Assembly: GCF_000715075.1 (NCBI RefSeq)
Contig: NC_134087.1
Span: 108,849,161 to 108,913,160, forward strand
Length of the DNA stretch: 64,000 nt
Direction of reading: 5' to 3'
Origin: Nicotiana tabacum
Lineage: Eukaryota; Streptophyta; Magnoliopsida; Solanales; Solanaceae
Of the stretch, positions 43,746-57,273 are shown piece by piece; positions within the stretch are counted from its first letter, which is position 1; each line of letters begins with the position of its first letter. A program made the translations under genes and the position numbers. The notes under the pieces are model-generated. The model was not told the DNA's origin, did not search any database, and worked only from the letters and a program-made list of their open reading frames with translations.

Positions 43746-46700
43746 TGTCACGACTCAGCTTTTCCATCATCGAGGGTCGTGATGGCGCCTACTAATGAAA
43801 GCTAGGCAAGCCAATTATTTCAATTATTTTACCCTTTCCATTTTAATCCCTTAACAGTTGTGAGTTAACATTTTATAAATAGTGAAAATAATAAAGTGGA
43901 AGAATAAAATATAACAATTTAAAATAATACTGATATGAATCCATAAACATAATCCACCCAGAACTGATGTCACAATCTCACAGACTATCTAAGAATATTA
44001 CAAATAGGGTCCGAACAAAATAGAAACATGTCTGTCCCTGAAATAGTAAAAAACAATAGAAAAACTAGATAGGAAGGGGATGCCAAGGCATGTAGACGCC
44101 TGTAGGACTACCTCGGGTCTCTTGATGGACTGAAGGCAGCAACCTCATTGTGGTCCAAAAGCTCCAGTACCGGGATCTGCACACAATTTAGAGTATAGTA
44201 TCAGCACAACCGACCCCATGTGCTGGTAAGTGTCGAGCCTAACCCTGGCGAAGTAGTGACGAAGCTAGGACAAGACTACCAAATAAACTTGTGCAGTTAT
44301 ATCATATACAACAAGTAATAACGACAGAAACTACCAGTTAGAGATAGGAAGGGTAAACATGCTCGGGGAATATCATGTACAAATAGAAATTCAGTAAAGA
44401 AGCATACGGAATACCAAAATTCAACTATAAGCAAGAATAAGGAAATCAATGACCAGTGCACGACATCACCCTTTGTGCTTTTACTCTCGTTCTCACTATA
44501 AGAATCAATATATTCGGCACGGCATCACCCTTCATGCTTTTACCTCACATAATCATGGAATGACATTATCCTTCGTGCATTATCACTCATATCATGGCAC
44601 AACATCACCTTTTGTGCTTTTACATTTACAATATCGGCACGACATCACTCTTAGTGCATTAACACTCACTCACAAATATCATGCACGACATCATCCTTCA
44701 TGCATTAACACTCACTCTCAAATATCATGCACGACATCGCCCTTCGTGCTTGTACACTCATCCTTTCCCAAGCAATAATCACAAAGCAATTCGGGCAAGG
44801 GAATCAATAAAATCACAATAGAATCCCAGCAAGGGAACAATAGTATAACAATCATATCCCGGCAAGGGAAATAACATTATAACCAATAACATCCCGACAA
44901 GGGAAATAATATCAAAAGCAATAAAATCCCGGCAAAGGAGACAATCATAAACCAAATAGCATCCCAGCAAGGGAGGCAATATCATAAACCTCATCTCTTC
45001 TCTTTTTCACAATTACTTCACAACTCAATTTTCAACTAGAGCCAATGCTCTACAATGTTCAATTACCAAGAATACTTCCACAAGCATTGTTCAACATTAG
45101 AAATCATCATATTAAGCATGGACAATACAAAACGGAGTCATATCAATCATAGCATAAGACTCAAGGGCATGATTGACACCAACGTATAGATACTCGTCAC
45201 CATACCTATACGTCGTACTCAACAATTAATACCTAGCAAATAAGACACAACTCCTAATCTCTCAAGATAAGGTTAGACCAGATACTTACCTCAATGCCAC
45301 GAACACAATCAAGCCTCAACTACTGCTTTACCTCTTGATTCCATCACCAATTCTCTTGGATCTAGCCACAATTTACTTAACGATATCAATAAATGATAAA
45401 TGAATCAATTCTAATGTATGAAAATAGGTTTTCTAATGATTTCCCCAAAAAGTTAAAAATTGACCCTGGGCCTGCTTGGTCAAAACCCGATGTTCGAACC
45501 AAAGCTCGATCACCCATTTACACATTCACCCACGAACTCAAATAAATAATTTGTTTTGAAATCGGACCTCAAATCGAGGTCCAAATCCCAAAAAATCGAA
45601 AATCCTAAGTTCTACCCAAAAACACCCAATTTTCCCATGAAAACCCTTGATTTTGAATTGAAATCATGTGAAAAGATGTTATAGATTGAAGAAACTGAGT
45701 TAGAAATGACTTAAAATTGATTTGGAGAAGAACATTTCTTTAGAAAATTGCCCAAGAGAGCTTAGGGTTTGAGAGAGTTTGAAAAATGAAGAATTTTCGT
45801 CTAAGTTATAATTTACATAGGTGCAGATATCACATTTGCGATACAAGGTTCGCAAATGAAAACTCGCAAATGTGGCCCAGGCTTCGCAAATGCGAAGGTA
45901 GGCCAGTCCTGCTTTCTTCGCAAATGCGAATTAGTTCGCAATTGCGGTCCCTATTGAAGTCGCATTTGCGACATTGAGCTTCACAAATGCGAAGGTCTCC
46001 CTGCCCAGCCCATTTTTGCAATTGGGATAGTTCTTCGCAATTTCAAGCTCGCATTTGTGAGCCAGGTTTCGCAATTGCGAAACCTGCAGACCTGTAATAC
46101 ACCAGCAGATTTCCTAAGTCAAATTTCACCTTGCGGCCTATCCAAAACTCACCCGAGCCCTCGGGGCTCCAAACCAAACGTGCATGCAAGTCCAAAAATA
46201 TCATACGGACTTGCTCGTGCGATAAAATCATCTAAATAATATCAACAAATATGAATTAAACCTCAAATTCATGAAATCACTCAAGAACATCAAAATTTTC
46301 ATTTTCTCAAATAAAGGTCCGATTTATACTAAATGAACTCCAATTCTTACCAAACTTCACAGATTCAACTTAATTATTACATAAGACATGTACCGGGCTT
46401 CAGAACAAAAATACGGGCCCGATACCATAAATTTCAAACATCTTTACATTTCCAAAAACTCTTACAATTTCAGTTAAACAATTTCTTTCAAAAATTCATT
46501 TCTCGGACTTGGGACCTCGAAATTCGATTCCGAGCATACGCCCAAGTCCCATATTTTACTACGGACCCTACGAGATCGTCGGATCACGGGTCCGTATCTG
46601 TTTACCAAGAATGTTGAACAAAGTCAACTTTAATCAATTTTAAAAGCCAATTTCCTTATGTTTCTTAGATTTCACATAAAAGCTTTTCGAAAATGCGCCC

Positions 46701-46788
46701 GGACTGTGCAAGCAAATCGAGGTAAGACAAAAAGAGGGTTTTAAGGCCTCAGAAACAAAAGATCAATTATATAAGTAATATAAAATCA
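43746..46788 (-). mobile_element. Gypsy LTR, about 3.0 kb, solo or terminal
   Basis: In plus reading it starts tgtcacgactcagcttttcc, a standard end for solanaceous gypsy LTRs. Inside are about eight units with cacgacatcacccttcgtgc (44458-44770), six with atcccggcaagggaaat (44790-44995), and a cluster of CGCAAATGCG palindromes (45830-46085). The right boundary is uncertain. I place it at aatataaaatca because the reverse strand then starts with TG, but I see no matching TSD for gaaga on the left. Confidence 0.65.
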
Positions 46789-47620
46789 TTACTAATCCAT
46801 AGTTTTATAGGAAAATCATACAAAGAGAGCGAAACTGAAGGAAAAAAGGTCCTAATGCTATACTCATATGTATAAGGGATCATTTATTGTGTTCAACAAC
46901 TAGTTACACAACATGCGAACAATTATATAATGAAGATTAATAATCAAGGTACAAGGAATGCCGGTATAAAAGGAGTAGTCCTCCCAAATTCGTAGCTCAT
47001 CTGATTTTGTATCTAACTTGTTACTACTAAGTATAAGGATGAATTATTCACCCTTCATGTGTCTCAAATGAGAACTGAACATAAATCAGTCTACAGGCTC
47101 TGTTCTAGTTACTACTTCACCTGCACTGCCACTAGAAGTGGAGGACAAGCGGGTAGAGGGCGCCCAAGAGGGAAGGCCAGACCCGTTGAGATGCTTTCTA
47201 TGGTAAGGCTGAGGCCGCTGCACCAGATGGTGTCATTACAGGTATGGTTTCGATTTGTTATAGAGGAGCATAATCTTATTTTGATTTGGTTCTGCTTATC
47301 GGGGTGAGTTCTCCTATCTTTCTTTACATATGGGTGAGTTTCGTGATTTTATACTCTGCTTATGTTTTTACCCCTATTGGGAGATTCTATAGTGGTAGCC
47401 TATGTCTATCATTTTTTTTGTTCACTATTGAGAGCTATGAGGTTATAAATGACTTTCTATTACTCATTAGGGTAGGTTTAGATGTAATTTATGGATGGCT
47501 TGGTTACGATTTGTGATCTAGATGCTCTACCGATGTGGGGAGTTCATTACGTATTGTGATTTTGTTTCGCTGAATTGAATTAGTGGAAGGTTTTGGTTGG
47601 TATAATGTGATTCTACTTGT
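46789..47620 (+). pseudogene. Degraded gypsy gag-protease remnant
   Basis: Near 47150 the plus strand has a basic GRGRPRGKARP-type stretch like the linker before or within gypsy gag. At 47300-47510, in shifting frames, it gives SSPIF, YMGEFRDFIL, TPIG and GLDVIYGWL. These correspond to the aspartic protease/RT linker region of solanaceous Del/Tekay-type elements (YMGEFRD..., STPVGDSI..., DVILGMDWL). Several frame changes and stops make it dead. Text 46789-46980 I cannot assign. Confidence 0.55.
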
Positions 47621-47779
47621 CATTCAGAGCTGAGGATCGGATCCTCGCGTTTTTATGCGGTTTGATATGTTTGGACTAGACTAAGTGCCGCGGTGGAGTT
47701 ATATTAGGATGAGATCCTTGTGACTAGTTCATATGTTTTAATTCTTGATAACTAGGGATTCTAGTTCATTTTACACTCC

Positions 47780-49330
47780 TTATTACTTGAGTTTTGATTA
47801 AAATGTATACAAAATAGTCCCAAAGGCTTATATGTTGTACTTATTTACAGGGTTTAGTGGAAAAGGTGACAATTAGTCAAAACCAACTCAAAAAGGAGTG
47901 AAACATGCACAAGTACCAAGAACAAGTCAAAGCACAGTTGCAACAGACCCACCGCGGCCGCAATCCATTTAGTGCAGTCCGTAGTGAGGAGATTCCGAGA
48001 GGTGCACTTTTGGAGCCTAAGGCAATGCGACCCGCAAAGGATTTTGTGTAGACTGCAGTACCCTCTTTGCGCTCTTTGCGCCCGCAATCATTTTGTGCAG
48101 TCGGCGGAGAGAGGGGTTCAAAGAGTTGGGAGTTTGAAGATAGAAGCCAATGCGGTCCGTGATCCTTTTTGTGCGGACCACAGTTAAAGCCACCGCGACC
48201 ACAATGCATTTTATGCAGCCTGCAGTGGCCAGATTCAGAGAATGTATAATCAAGACAAGAAGCCTCATCTCGGTTTGCGGTGCATTTTATACAGACCACA
48301 GTACCTCGTCAGGGGTATTTTTGTCCAGAAAATTCGGCCTAGTATAAATATTTTCTTATCACATTTTTAGGGTATCTTTTGTAATCTGTAAGACTCCAGA
48401 GCACGTTAAAGGCTGTTTTGTTCAATTTTGAGTAATTTGTAGCTACTTTAACAGTGAATCTTCATTATCTTAGTTTGTAATTAAATCTTATGGGTTATTC
48501 TTCATCTATTTCTCTGTTTTCTTCTATTATTATGAGTAGCTAGAGCCATTAGCTGGTTGTGGCGCAACCTAATGTGGGTATTTGATGGGTCTTTTTATTT
48601 AACACTTAGATGTTTATGGGTAGTTGATATTTGGACTAATTTGTGTTTTCCATGTTGAATTAGCGGTTGCAAACACTAATTTTTGCCTATTTGACTTGGG
48701 CTCTTCTTGAGAAAGAGAGCTTGAGTCTAGGAAAATCAGTCCAACAAGGAATTGGGGTGTAATCAAGAGATTGATAGCCCCAATTAAAGGGTTAAACCTA
48801 GAGATAGTAATACCCAACTTGAGCCTATATTGCTTGCACAATTTTGACACCCAATTGGTCTTGAGAAAGTCAATTAGGGCAAAGTCACTCAAGATATTGA
48901 GAGGTATAGAGTGAGTAATTCCGTGCAATGGCTATATCGCAATCCCCAACATAACTTCTTTGCCTTAGGCTTTAGATCCCGTCAAGTATTCACCTAGGAG
49001 AAAATCACTTCCCTGGTGCCTCTTTAATTATTTAGAAAACCTTACAAGCAATCATTCTTAGTTTAATTTAGCTTATAATTAGCATAAATATTAGAAGTAA
49101 CAACCAACCAAAAGATGATTGGAAGTGTAATTAAGAGCACTACGCACTACTAGTTTAAATAGGAATCCAATTCCCTCTTCCAGCTCCCTGTGGATTCGAT
49201 CCCGACCATTTCGGGTAAAAGCTGCTTCGACCACTCTCGCCACTTTGTAGTGGTATAGGGTTGGCTCTCCCTTTTGGAATTAATTCATAGTATGGTACTG
49301 ATAGAGAGTAGTTCCCGTTGGGCTTGTTTG
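47780..49330 (+). mobile_element. Athila-type LTR, probably solo, about 1.5 kb
   Basis: The left part (47940-48310) has repeated inexact copies of a ccgcggccgcaatccatttt type word and gtgcggaccacag, a GC-rich palindromic array. The right part ends with ctccctgtggattcgatccc, then cgaccactctcgcc, the usual end of Athila LTRs in this family. It interrupts the plus-strand gypsy remnant. The exact ends and TSD could not be fixed by eye. Confidence 0.55.
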
Positions 49331-49910
49331 ATAATTCTCTCATGTGTTTCTCTTTGTATATTTAGTCATATTCGCGCGCTTATTGAGTTTTATTTTTCGA
49401 GGTGTGTGCCTAGGTGTCATTAGATGTGACTTGTTGATTTGAGTAAATGGTCATGGAATCTCAAGTTTCTTGCATCATTGTTAGTGTTTTGAATGTTTGA
49501 AACAGGGTTCTAGCTGATATGAGGTTAATTGCCAGTGCTGGACTTGATTATGGGTAGCTATGGTGGTTAGAGATGTTGTTATGGGCATATGTGTGATATG
49601 TTACATCGTGTGTTGTACCTTGTGGGTATAGGAATGAGTTGTTGCAGCTGGTTTGAGGCTGATACAATGTGTTGCTGTGGGAGTCGGGTCCTTGGAAAAT
49701 GATCAGATAGTGAAAAATTTAGTTCTAAGGTTTATCAATGTTGGTGGAAAGAATAATTCTTAGTTGAGATGGTGTTGTCGGGCCTATGTGGATTGGGGTG
49801 ATGTGGGATCACCGCCGAGTATATGTATGGTGAGTTCATTCAGTGATTTGATGACTTTAGTATGGTTCTTGGCACATTCGAGGATGAACGTTTGTTTAAG
49901 ATGGTGAGAA
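49331..49910 (+). other. 3' internal end of a gypsy element with polypurine tract
   Basis: Non-coding region downstream of pol: gagtcgggtccttgg, gtgatgtgggatcaccgccg, then cacattcgaggatgaacgtt, and the purine stretch taagatggtgagaa just before the LTR. The attcgagga word is the same as before the 3' LTR of the LARD, so both may belong to related gypsy groups. Confidence 0.65.
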
Positions 49911-52900
49911 TATAACGACATGACTGGTCATTTTGAGAATTAGCGTCTTGTTTGGTGGTTGAAGGTCTCAATTAATTTCATATTATGTATTATGACTTGA
50001 GTGTATGGACGGGTTCGGTTTTGGGATAATTCAGATTTATTTAGAAGGATGATTCGTGTTTTAGAAGCTCAAGCGATAAGAGTTGATTGGGTTTAACTTT
50101 TGTGTAGAAGACTCTAGAACGGTGGTTTGATGATTCCAATAGCTCCGTATGGTGATTTTGGACTTAGTCGTATGTCCGGATTTGACTTTAGAGGTCTATA
50201 GGTTGATTTGATGCATTTTGACGAAAATTGGGAAGTTGAAGGGTTGGAAGGTTGAGAGGTTTGACCAGGAATTGACTTTGTAGATATCAGGTTTGAATTT
50301 CAATTCCACGAATTAGTATAGTTCCGTTGTGTCATTTGGAACTTGTATGCAAAATTTGACGTTATTCCGGGTTGATTTGATATGTTTCGGCGCGAGTTCT
50401 AGAAATTATAAGTTCATAAGTTCATTAAGTTCGATTTGAGGTGCAATTCATAGTTTTGATGTTGTTCGATGTGATTTGAGGCCTCGAACAGGTCCGCGTT
50501 ATGTTTTGGAACTTGTTGGTATGTTTGGACGGGGTCCCGAGGGCCCCGGGTGTGTTTCAGATGAGTTTTAGATGGTTTTCATGCTTTTGGTCAGGTCTGC
50601 TTCTGGTGCGTCACACTTGTGCATTTTGGAGAGCAGGTGCGGGGTCTCTTCTACGTACTGTGTGTCGCTTCATCAATGTTGGATCCTAGGTGGGAGTTTC
50701 GCTTCTACAAGTGAGGGATCATAGATACGATTGTCCTATTTGTGTGTATTGTGTCGCAGGTGAGAGGAAGGTCGCTTTCACGGTTTGTTGTGCGCTTCTA
50801 CGCTGTCGCAGGTGCGATTGCTTTTTTGCAAAAGCATATCCTTGTTTGGTACATTATCTTCGAAGATGCGAACCATAGCTCGCAAATGCAGACTCGTAGG
50901 TGCACTTCTTGGTCTGCAAACGTAGAATCTTTGGTAGAAATTTTATAATTCGGGGGGTTTGGCCATTTTTATCATATCTTGAGTTGTAGACCTTGGATTT
51001 GTGCGATCTTTTTAGGGTTCTTCACGTGTTGGATTGGGGTAACTGTTCTTTACTCTATTTGATTTTATTTCGTGATTCCAACCTTATTTTTAATATTAAA
51101 TTAGTGATTTTAATGGGAGAAAAATGAGAATTTTGTAAAAACTTTCAAAAATATAAAATTTTGATTTGGAGGATGATTTGATGTTAGAATTGGATAATTT
51201 TGATAAGGTTGGACTCATATTGGGATGGGTGTTAAGAGATTGTTTCATACGAGAATGTCTTTTAGAGTATCGGTTTAGCTTCTTTGAGGTAAGTATCTTG
51301 CCTAACTTTGTGTGAGGGAACTACCCCTTAGGATTTGAGTTGTTTGTGCTAATTGTGTCATGTGAAAGCCATGTACGCGAGGTGACGAGTATGTACTCGG
51401 GCTTATATGTGGAAATTGACCGGTTTAGACTCTTAGGCTTCTTTCATGTATTCATTTGGAATTGTTAATACATGTTGTATCTTTGATTTGTCATGTCTAT
51501 TATCATATGCTTTATTTGAAGTTGTCGTTACATATCACATTCTTTGCTTATCGAGTTTTCTCTTATATATTTTTTATAAAGTTGTTATCACTCTTATCAT
51601 TAGGTGATTTCTTTTATTGTGGAGTTATTCTTAGTTGAAATTGTTATACATGATATCCCTTTTGCTGCTGGGTTATTCTCATGCATTTAGACGTAGTAAT
51701 AGTTCGTGCCATCTCGTTCATTGTTAGCCTAATTCAAACACTAGGAGCCAAAGTTTGTCATTTCATAGAAATACTTTTACTATTGAGTTTATCCTTAAAC
51801 AATTAATTGGAATTGAGGTTACCGAAAGTTATTAATCTATTTTAATTGAGGTTGTGTAAAAATGGGGTGTTGTTCCTTGTTGAGTTACTTTCCCGTTCAT
51901 TTTGTTGTTATTGAGATTTCATACACATTATGTTTGAGCAGTGCGCTATTTGTTGTAGAAATATTGATATTATTGGATTTTTGGAAATGTTGTGGCCTAT
52001 GGGCACTTGTGTTATGAGTTGACATGTCGTGTTAATGTGATGTTAGCATTTTTAAATTGATATGTGGTTTTAGTTGTTGATATGCGGAGTAAAAGGGTGG
52101 CATTTCACCGTTGTTGTTATGCGGAGTATAAGGGTGGCATTTCACCGTTGTTGTGACGCGGGGCGTAAGGGTGGCATCTCACTGTTGTTTAACGTACAAA
52201 GTGATAAGGGTGGCTATTGTGTTATTTTTCGGGCAAAGTTATACGGGTGGCTAATATACGGAGTGATATGAATGGTTATCAGAGAGATAAGGGTAGCAAT
52301 GTGAGGGATGATGTGTAATGGTTTGGGGACATTGTGTTGGTGGTTTTCGTATGATGGTGTGCTTTTCCTTGTAGTTGTCATACACCTTATGGGGCTTGCT
52401 TTGTTGTTTCGATGAGCTACTTGATGTCTATGATATTACTTGTTGACTTGGGCTGTAGTAGTACACTCACACAAGCATACACTGTAGCATGCCACTTATA
52501 CTAGCTCAAGAGTATAATACTTGACATTTATATATTATGCCCATGTGTTCTTGTATTATCTGTTTCCATGTTGATTGTGAGCGCATGACCACCTCGGGCG
52601 GATGGTGAATGTGAGCCTGTGATCATGCAAGGCGGATTGAGATATTGGCACGTGAGTTGTCCGTGCGGTTGTGATTCAAGAAGTGGGAACGAGGTGTTGT
52701 GAGAATATGATGGTGGGTTGAGACCTGTGACTTGTGACTATGAGATGAGGTACCACTGGGTGATTTCATTATGAACTTTGTGTTAGCACGACTTCATTAA
52801 TTGATTGTTCTCTGTCTTTCTTATTTGGTTTCAATTATACTTCATGGTGTTCTTGTTGCTTTTCTATTTATATCACATGTTGATTTTGTTGTCATTTACT

Positions 52901-53411
52901 GATTTATGCTTTCTATTATTAGCTTTATATTTCTATACTGTCATTTTATCTAATGAATGTCTTGACTTATACCTCATCACTACTCCATCGAGGTTAGTCT
53001 TGATACTTACTGGGTATCGATCATGGTGTACTCATACTATACTTCTGCACACTTTTGTGCAGGTACTTCGAAGTCTGTGGATTGTTAAATAGCGGATCAG
53101 ATATTACTGTGAAGACTTCAAGGTACACATGCTTCCACGTTCGTAGGCCTCAGAGTCACTTTTTGAAGTTATTTTGTACAATTTATTTCCAATCCAGAAC
53201 AATTGTACTTGGAGATTTTCTCGTGAACTCAGTAGATCTTATGACTTGTACTACCGATTTTGGGATTGTTGGCTTTGTATAGAAATTTTTGTTTCATATT
53301 TAATAGTTGTTGGTTGAATTTTGCCATTAATTCAGTAAGTGTTAGGCTTTCCTAGTCTTAAAGACTAGGTGCCATCACGACATCCTACGGAGGAAAATTG
53401 GGCTCGTGACA
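49911..53411 (+). mobile_element. 3' LTR of the gypsy element, 3.5 kb
   Basis: It starts tataacgacatgactggtca (TG mutated to TA) directly after the polypurine tract and ends aattgggctcgtgaca. Inside are a GC-rich palindrome cluster (50690-50930), three tandem units of about 45 bp with aagggtggcatttcaccgttg (52078-52200), and gagcgcatgaccacctcggg-type text (52580 onward). The candidate TSD on the right is aatat. The 5' LTR is not seen in the window. Confidence 0.85.
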
Positions 53412-53627
53412 AATATTTACACTACCAAAACAAAACAATAGATTACTGCTAAATGTATCAAACAACTAAAATTAACAAAATGAATCATCCAAATATTATA
53501 TCCCAATGTCATCACATTTATCCAATCAAATCAAATTCTCCCCCTCCCCCCCCCCCCAAATAATAGTAAGCATTGCCCCCAATGCTTAAAAAGACAATCA
53601 AATAGCAGAGAGGGGCGAAGAAACTCC
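53412..53627 (-). other. 3' UTR and polypurine tract of the Athila element
   Basis: Downstream of the envelope-like stop the minus strand has a purine tract of eleven or more G, then AGGGGGAG (plus 53540-53562), followed by T-rich text cut off by the LTR that ends at 53411. The long G run fits an Athila polypurine tract. Confidence 0.6.
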
Positions 53628-54663
53628 TTAAGAATCCTCAGTCGTCATGGTATCACCAGCAGGGTCAGTCCAAGCTAGCATAACTAACTGGATGGTATCA
53701 TCATCGTCCGTGGAAGCTGCCCGAGATATGAACATGTCACGCACCACAGAAGCAGTGCTAAATATAAAGCAGGGCTCCTCAACATGAGTGGTAAGGGCAT
53801 CCTGATAAGTCCGAGCTAGGTGAGACTAGGCGGGATCAAGCAGTATGTCAAAGGGCAAGTTGCCTGGCTCACCTATCTTAGTCATTTCATCCCACAATGA
53901 CTCAACTGACTTCTTGCTAGCCTGAGTCTTCCACATCTTCTTCACCTGCTTGGTCAACCTCTTAATCACTACACCATGCTAAACCAATGTGTCCATGATC
54001 ACCTTCCGGTTGTCCAAGATCTGAGTGAGCTTCCCATCAGTATATAAGTGCATGGCTGTGCAGAGAGTTGCCTCAAAACTGCACTAGATTGCTAAGACAA
54101 CTTTGATGTAGTTGTCTGCACTCAGTTGTTAAGACTCACGAACATTTGAAAAACCAACAAAGACATATAACGGTCCAGTAGGCATAAGCACAGGCCTTCG
54201 AGCTAGTGTAGGCAGTTGAGCAGGGGCGGATGTTTGCTCGGAAATAGTGTCCCTGGCATGGGTAGAAGGCTCAGCTAAAGATAAAGGGATGTGAGAGGGT
54301 CCGAAATTTGCTACTACAGGCTCATCAGACTGGCTAGTAGTAGTGGAAGGTTGGCTGCTCTTCTTTGACTTTGGGTTCTTGGGGTCTTACAACTTGTACA
54401 GATCAAAGGGGATGATTGGCTTAATCTTGGTATGAAAGAGTCTAGACTCCACAATGGCATTTGTGAAGTACTCTGTGATGGTGCTAGGGTAGGGGTAGAA
54501 AGTGTTTCCTTATTGTGCTACCAGAGTGATATTGGCCAACATCAAGGCACCCACATTAATTGGTTACCCGACCATGATAGACTCCACAAGCACTTCTCTC
54601 TCTAGAGGTAGGTTGTTTTCATTCTGGTACGGGTCAAGTCTTGTACAAACAAATGTCTGCCAC
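53628..54663 (-). pseudogene. Athila envelope-like ORF, C-terminal part
   Basis: The minus strand gives FVCTRLDPYQNENNLPLERE, VLVESIMVG and INVGALMLANITLV, then YPSTITEYFTNAIVE, a low-complexity S/T/P linker, VKKMWKTQASKKSVESLW and a final MTTEDS plus stop. This is the family annotated as putative plant transposon protein in Athila elements, placed after pol and sometimes called envelope-like. Its function is unproven. Several stops (after KYGM, VG, VAQ, LYKL and others) kill it. The N-terminal part continues beyond the solo LTR on the right; GCCAC is shared at both edges. Confidence 0.75.
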
Positions 54664-57273
54664 TTTCACATCCCATACTTTTGTACAGTGGATTTGTCAT
54701 AAGATAATTGACATAAGTTCGAGGACAAGACTAATTTTGAGGTTCTAAGTATTTATGCTATTTCAAAGAAGTTATAAGTACGTGTCGTGAATGTCAGAGG
54801 GTAAACAAATCATAGAAAGTGAGTTTGGTCGAAGTTTGATATTTGGAATAAAATATGGTCCAATCTATAATACCACGTATTTATGGAGTAGTACTATATC
54901 ACATGATCATGATAGTATAGTATATGAAGTATGTTAAAGGTGATTAGTATTTAAGTGAAACACGATCTACAAAGGAACTATGTGTAACTAATCAAATTGG
55001 AGATTATAGTAGGAAGAGGAGAAATAAGTCAAGATTACTGAATAATTATTATGTGGGCATGATTCACATGGGTTCGGAATAGGTGGCTTCCAAGGGATGG
55101 AGACATGAATGCATAAGGTGGAGGGGACACCTATTTTGTCTATAAAATTTACATGTGTATTTAAAAGGTGTGTTGGCATCTTATTAAAAAGGATGACCTA
55201 TGATTGACACATGTATAAATAAAGTTACTACTTAATAAATTTAGATGACTTTCCTAATTTTTCATTTAGGTAAGATACTTGCTCAAAACGTGAATGGAGA
55301 TACAGACCTCATTAACACAATATTTCAGAGGATTAAGGCCATTCATGAGGCTATAGAGAATTTGTGACTATGTTATTGTAAGGCCCCACAAGTTTAACAA
55401 TTTTGATACTGTTAGATACATTTTGATGTGATATTTATTTTGAGTGGAATATTTTTTTAAAAATATAGTTTTATATAGTTATTAATATTGCTACTTCCAA
55501 ATATGCTTTAAATTATACACATAATATGAGAAAGTTTATGAGATTTTCCTTATTGTAAAGATAGAAGTTATTTTCTCACAAGAAAAGAAGGTTATGTTTT
55601 TACCATTTTAAGAATTAATCTACAAAAATTTGTACTCTTTATATTAGATTAGGAAAATTAGAAGTTGATAAAATATATGTACTTGTACATGAATGTTTTA
55701 ATAAAATATTAGTGTATGTATTAATTTTATATGGTATCATAATTTATTAATATTTTAATATTTTAATTGTAGTACCTTAGGATAAGGATTTGAGGACAAT
55801 TGCTAGGTGACAAGGATGTCCACATGGCTACATAGCAAGGAGCAACAAGTGACTAATACAAATTATCATGTTGGTGGCATCTCTATAGCCAATTTCTTAG
55901 TGATAAAGTCACGACTTTAATTGTATGGGCCCATGGACATAAATAAAGCAATTCTTCACTTAAGATCTTATTTTAGTAATATGGAATTGAACAAAATGGG
56001 TCTGCTCCCTATAGAGCTTAGACAAACGAAAACAAACATAGGGGTTAGTCACAACAAGTATACATTTGTTTGGTTATTTCGAACTCTTGGTGCTATCGTT
56101 AAGCCGAAAGTAGTTAGAGATTGAGGCGTAGAGGAGATTGTTCACAAATACAAGTAGGAAGTCGCTATTAAAGCTATGTTAAGGTCATCCCTTCTAAGGT
56201 CATCCCTTCTTTCCTTTTGGCATGATCCATATGATATAAACGAAACGAGCAAACACACAACTTTCATAAATGACTATATTCATAGAAGTACTAGAGGTCT
56301 CAGAAAATACATAAGATGATGAAGGTTATTCGAAAGCATATTAATCCTATTACTTTCCGATAGATCTTATTTACTTACTTTATTATATATAGCATTCATT
56401 TATACATGTATATTGACCCATGACTAGATGGCTTTATATACGCGTATAGTATATGTATATGGGGTGTGGGGAAAGGTTATGGTGTTATATACGCACCATA
56501 CCCGATCAGTTAGTATACATTGGTGATTTTGCCCACAGAGGCTGAGATGATATGATGGGATGCCCTCAGAGGCTTGATGATATTATGTATGGACCTCTTC
56601 ATTATATTATATTTATACGCATATGAATGAAATTATAAATATTTCATGATTTACAGAGCTAAGCAAACTTACAGGTTGAGTCCTTTACTCCATGTTTCTT
56701 TCATGTCCTTTATATACTGATTTACTTGCCTTACATACTTAGTACATTATTCGTACTGAAGTTCTTTTGTTGTGGACGTTGCATTCATGCCCGCAGGTAT
56801 AAATAATCAATTTGATGAGCCCTCATAGAAGACGATGTTAGCATTCAGCAAAAGAAATCGTAAGACTCCACTTCATTCGGAGTGCAGTCGAGTCTATAAG
56901 TCATCGTGTTAGGGTTTTGCTACAAAATTATGGGTAGGCCGGGTCCCTGTCCTGACCATGTTTTGATGTTAAATACTCTTAGAAGCTTTGTAGACATACG
57001 TTCATTATGTACAGTATGTCAAAGGCCTTGATGGCCCTTATGTATTCATGTTTTAAGTACAATGGTTCGTTGATACAATGCTTGCCCACTTGCAGTTGTA
57101 CATTATGAGTTATGACCATGTTGTCCCATGATAGTTATTAAAGGAATGAGTTCATCCAACTCGACCTATATATATTTTAGTTTTGGTTGAATTATTATGA
57201 GTTACAGAGTGGTTCGCTCGGGCCAACACGGCACCAGGTGCTAGCCACACCTCCCTATGTTTAAGGTATGACA
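54664..57273 (+). mobile_element. Solo gypsy LTR, 2.6 kb, TSD GCCAC, inside the envelope-like ORF
   Basis: It starts tttcacatcccatacttttg (a mutated TGTAACATCCC-type start) and ends tttaaggtatgaca. The duplication gccac stands at 54659-54663 and 57274-57278, exactly where the envelope-like frame breaks (ARGWL before, FVCTRLDP after). It has no internal region and no coding frame. Confidence 0.9.

Noticed and set aside
44449..44778. 109-codon plus frame with HHPLCFYSR-type repeats
   Set aside because: It follows from the tandem repeat cacgacatcacccttcgtgc within an LTR, with unit lengths that only partly keep the frame.
43746..53411. A single gypsy element with LTRs at 43746 and 49911
   Set aside because: The two LTRs lie in opposite orientation and differ in sequence, so they belong to different families.
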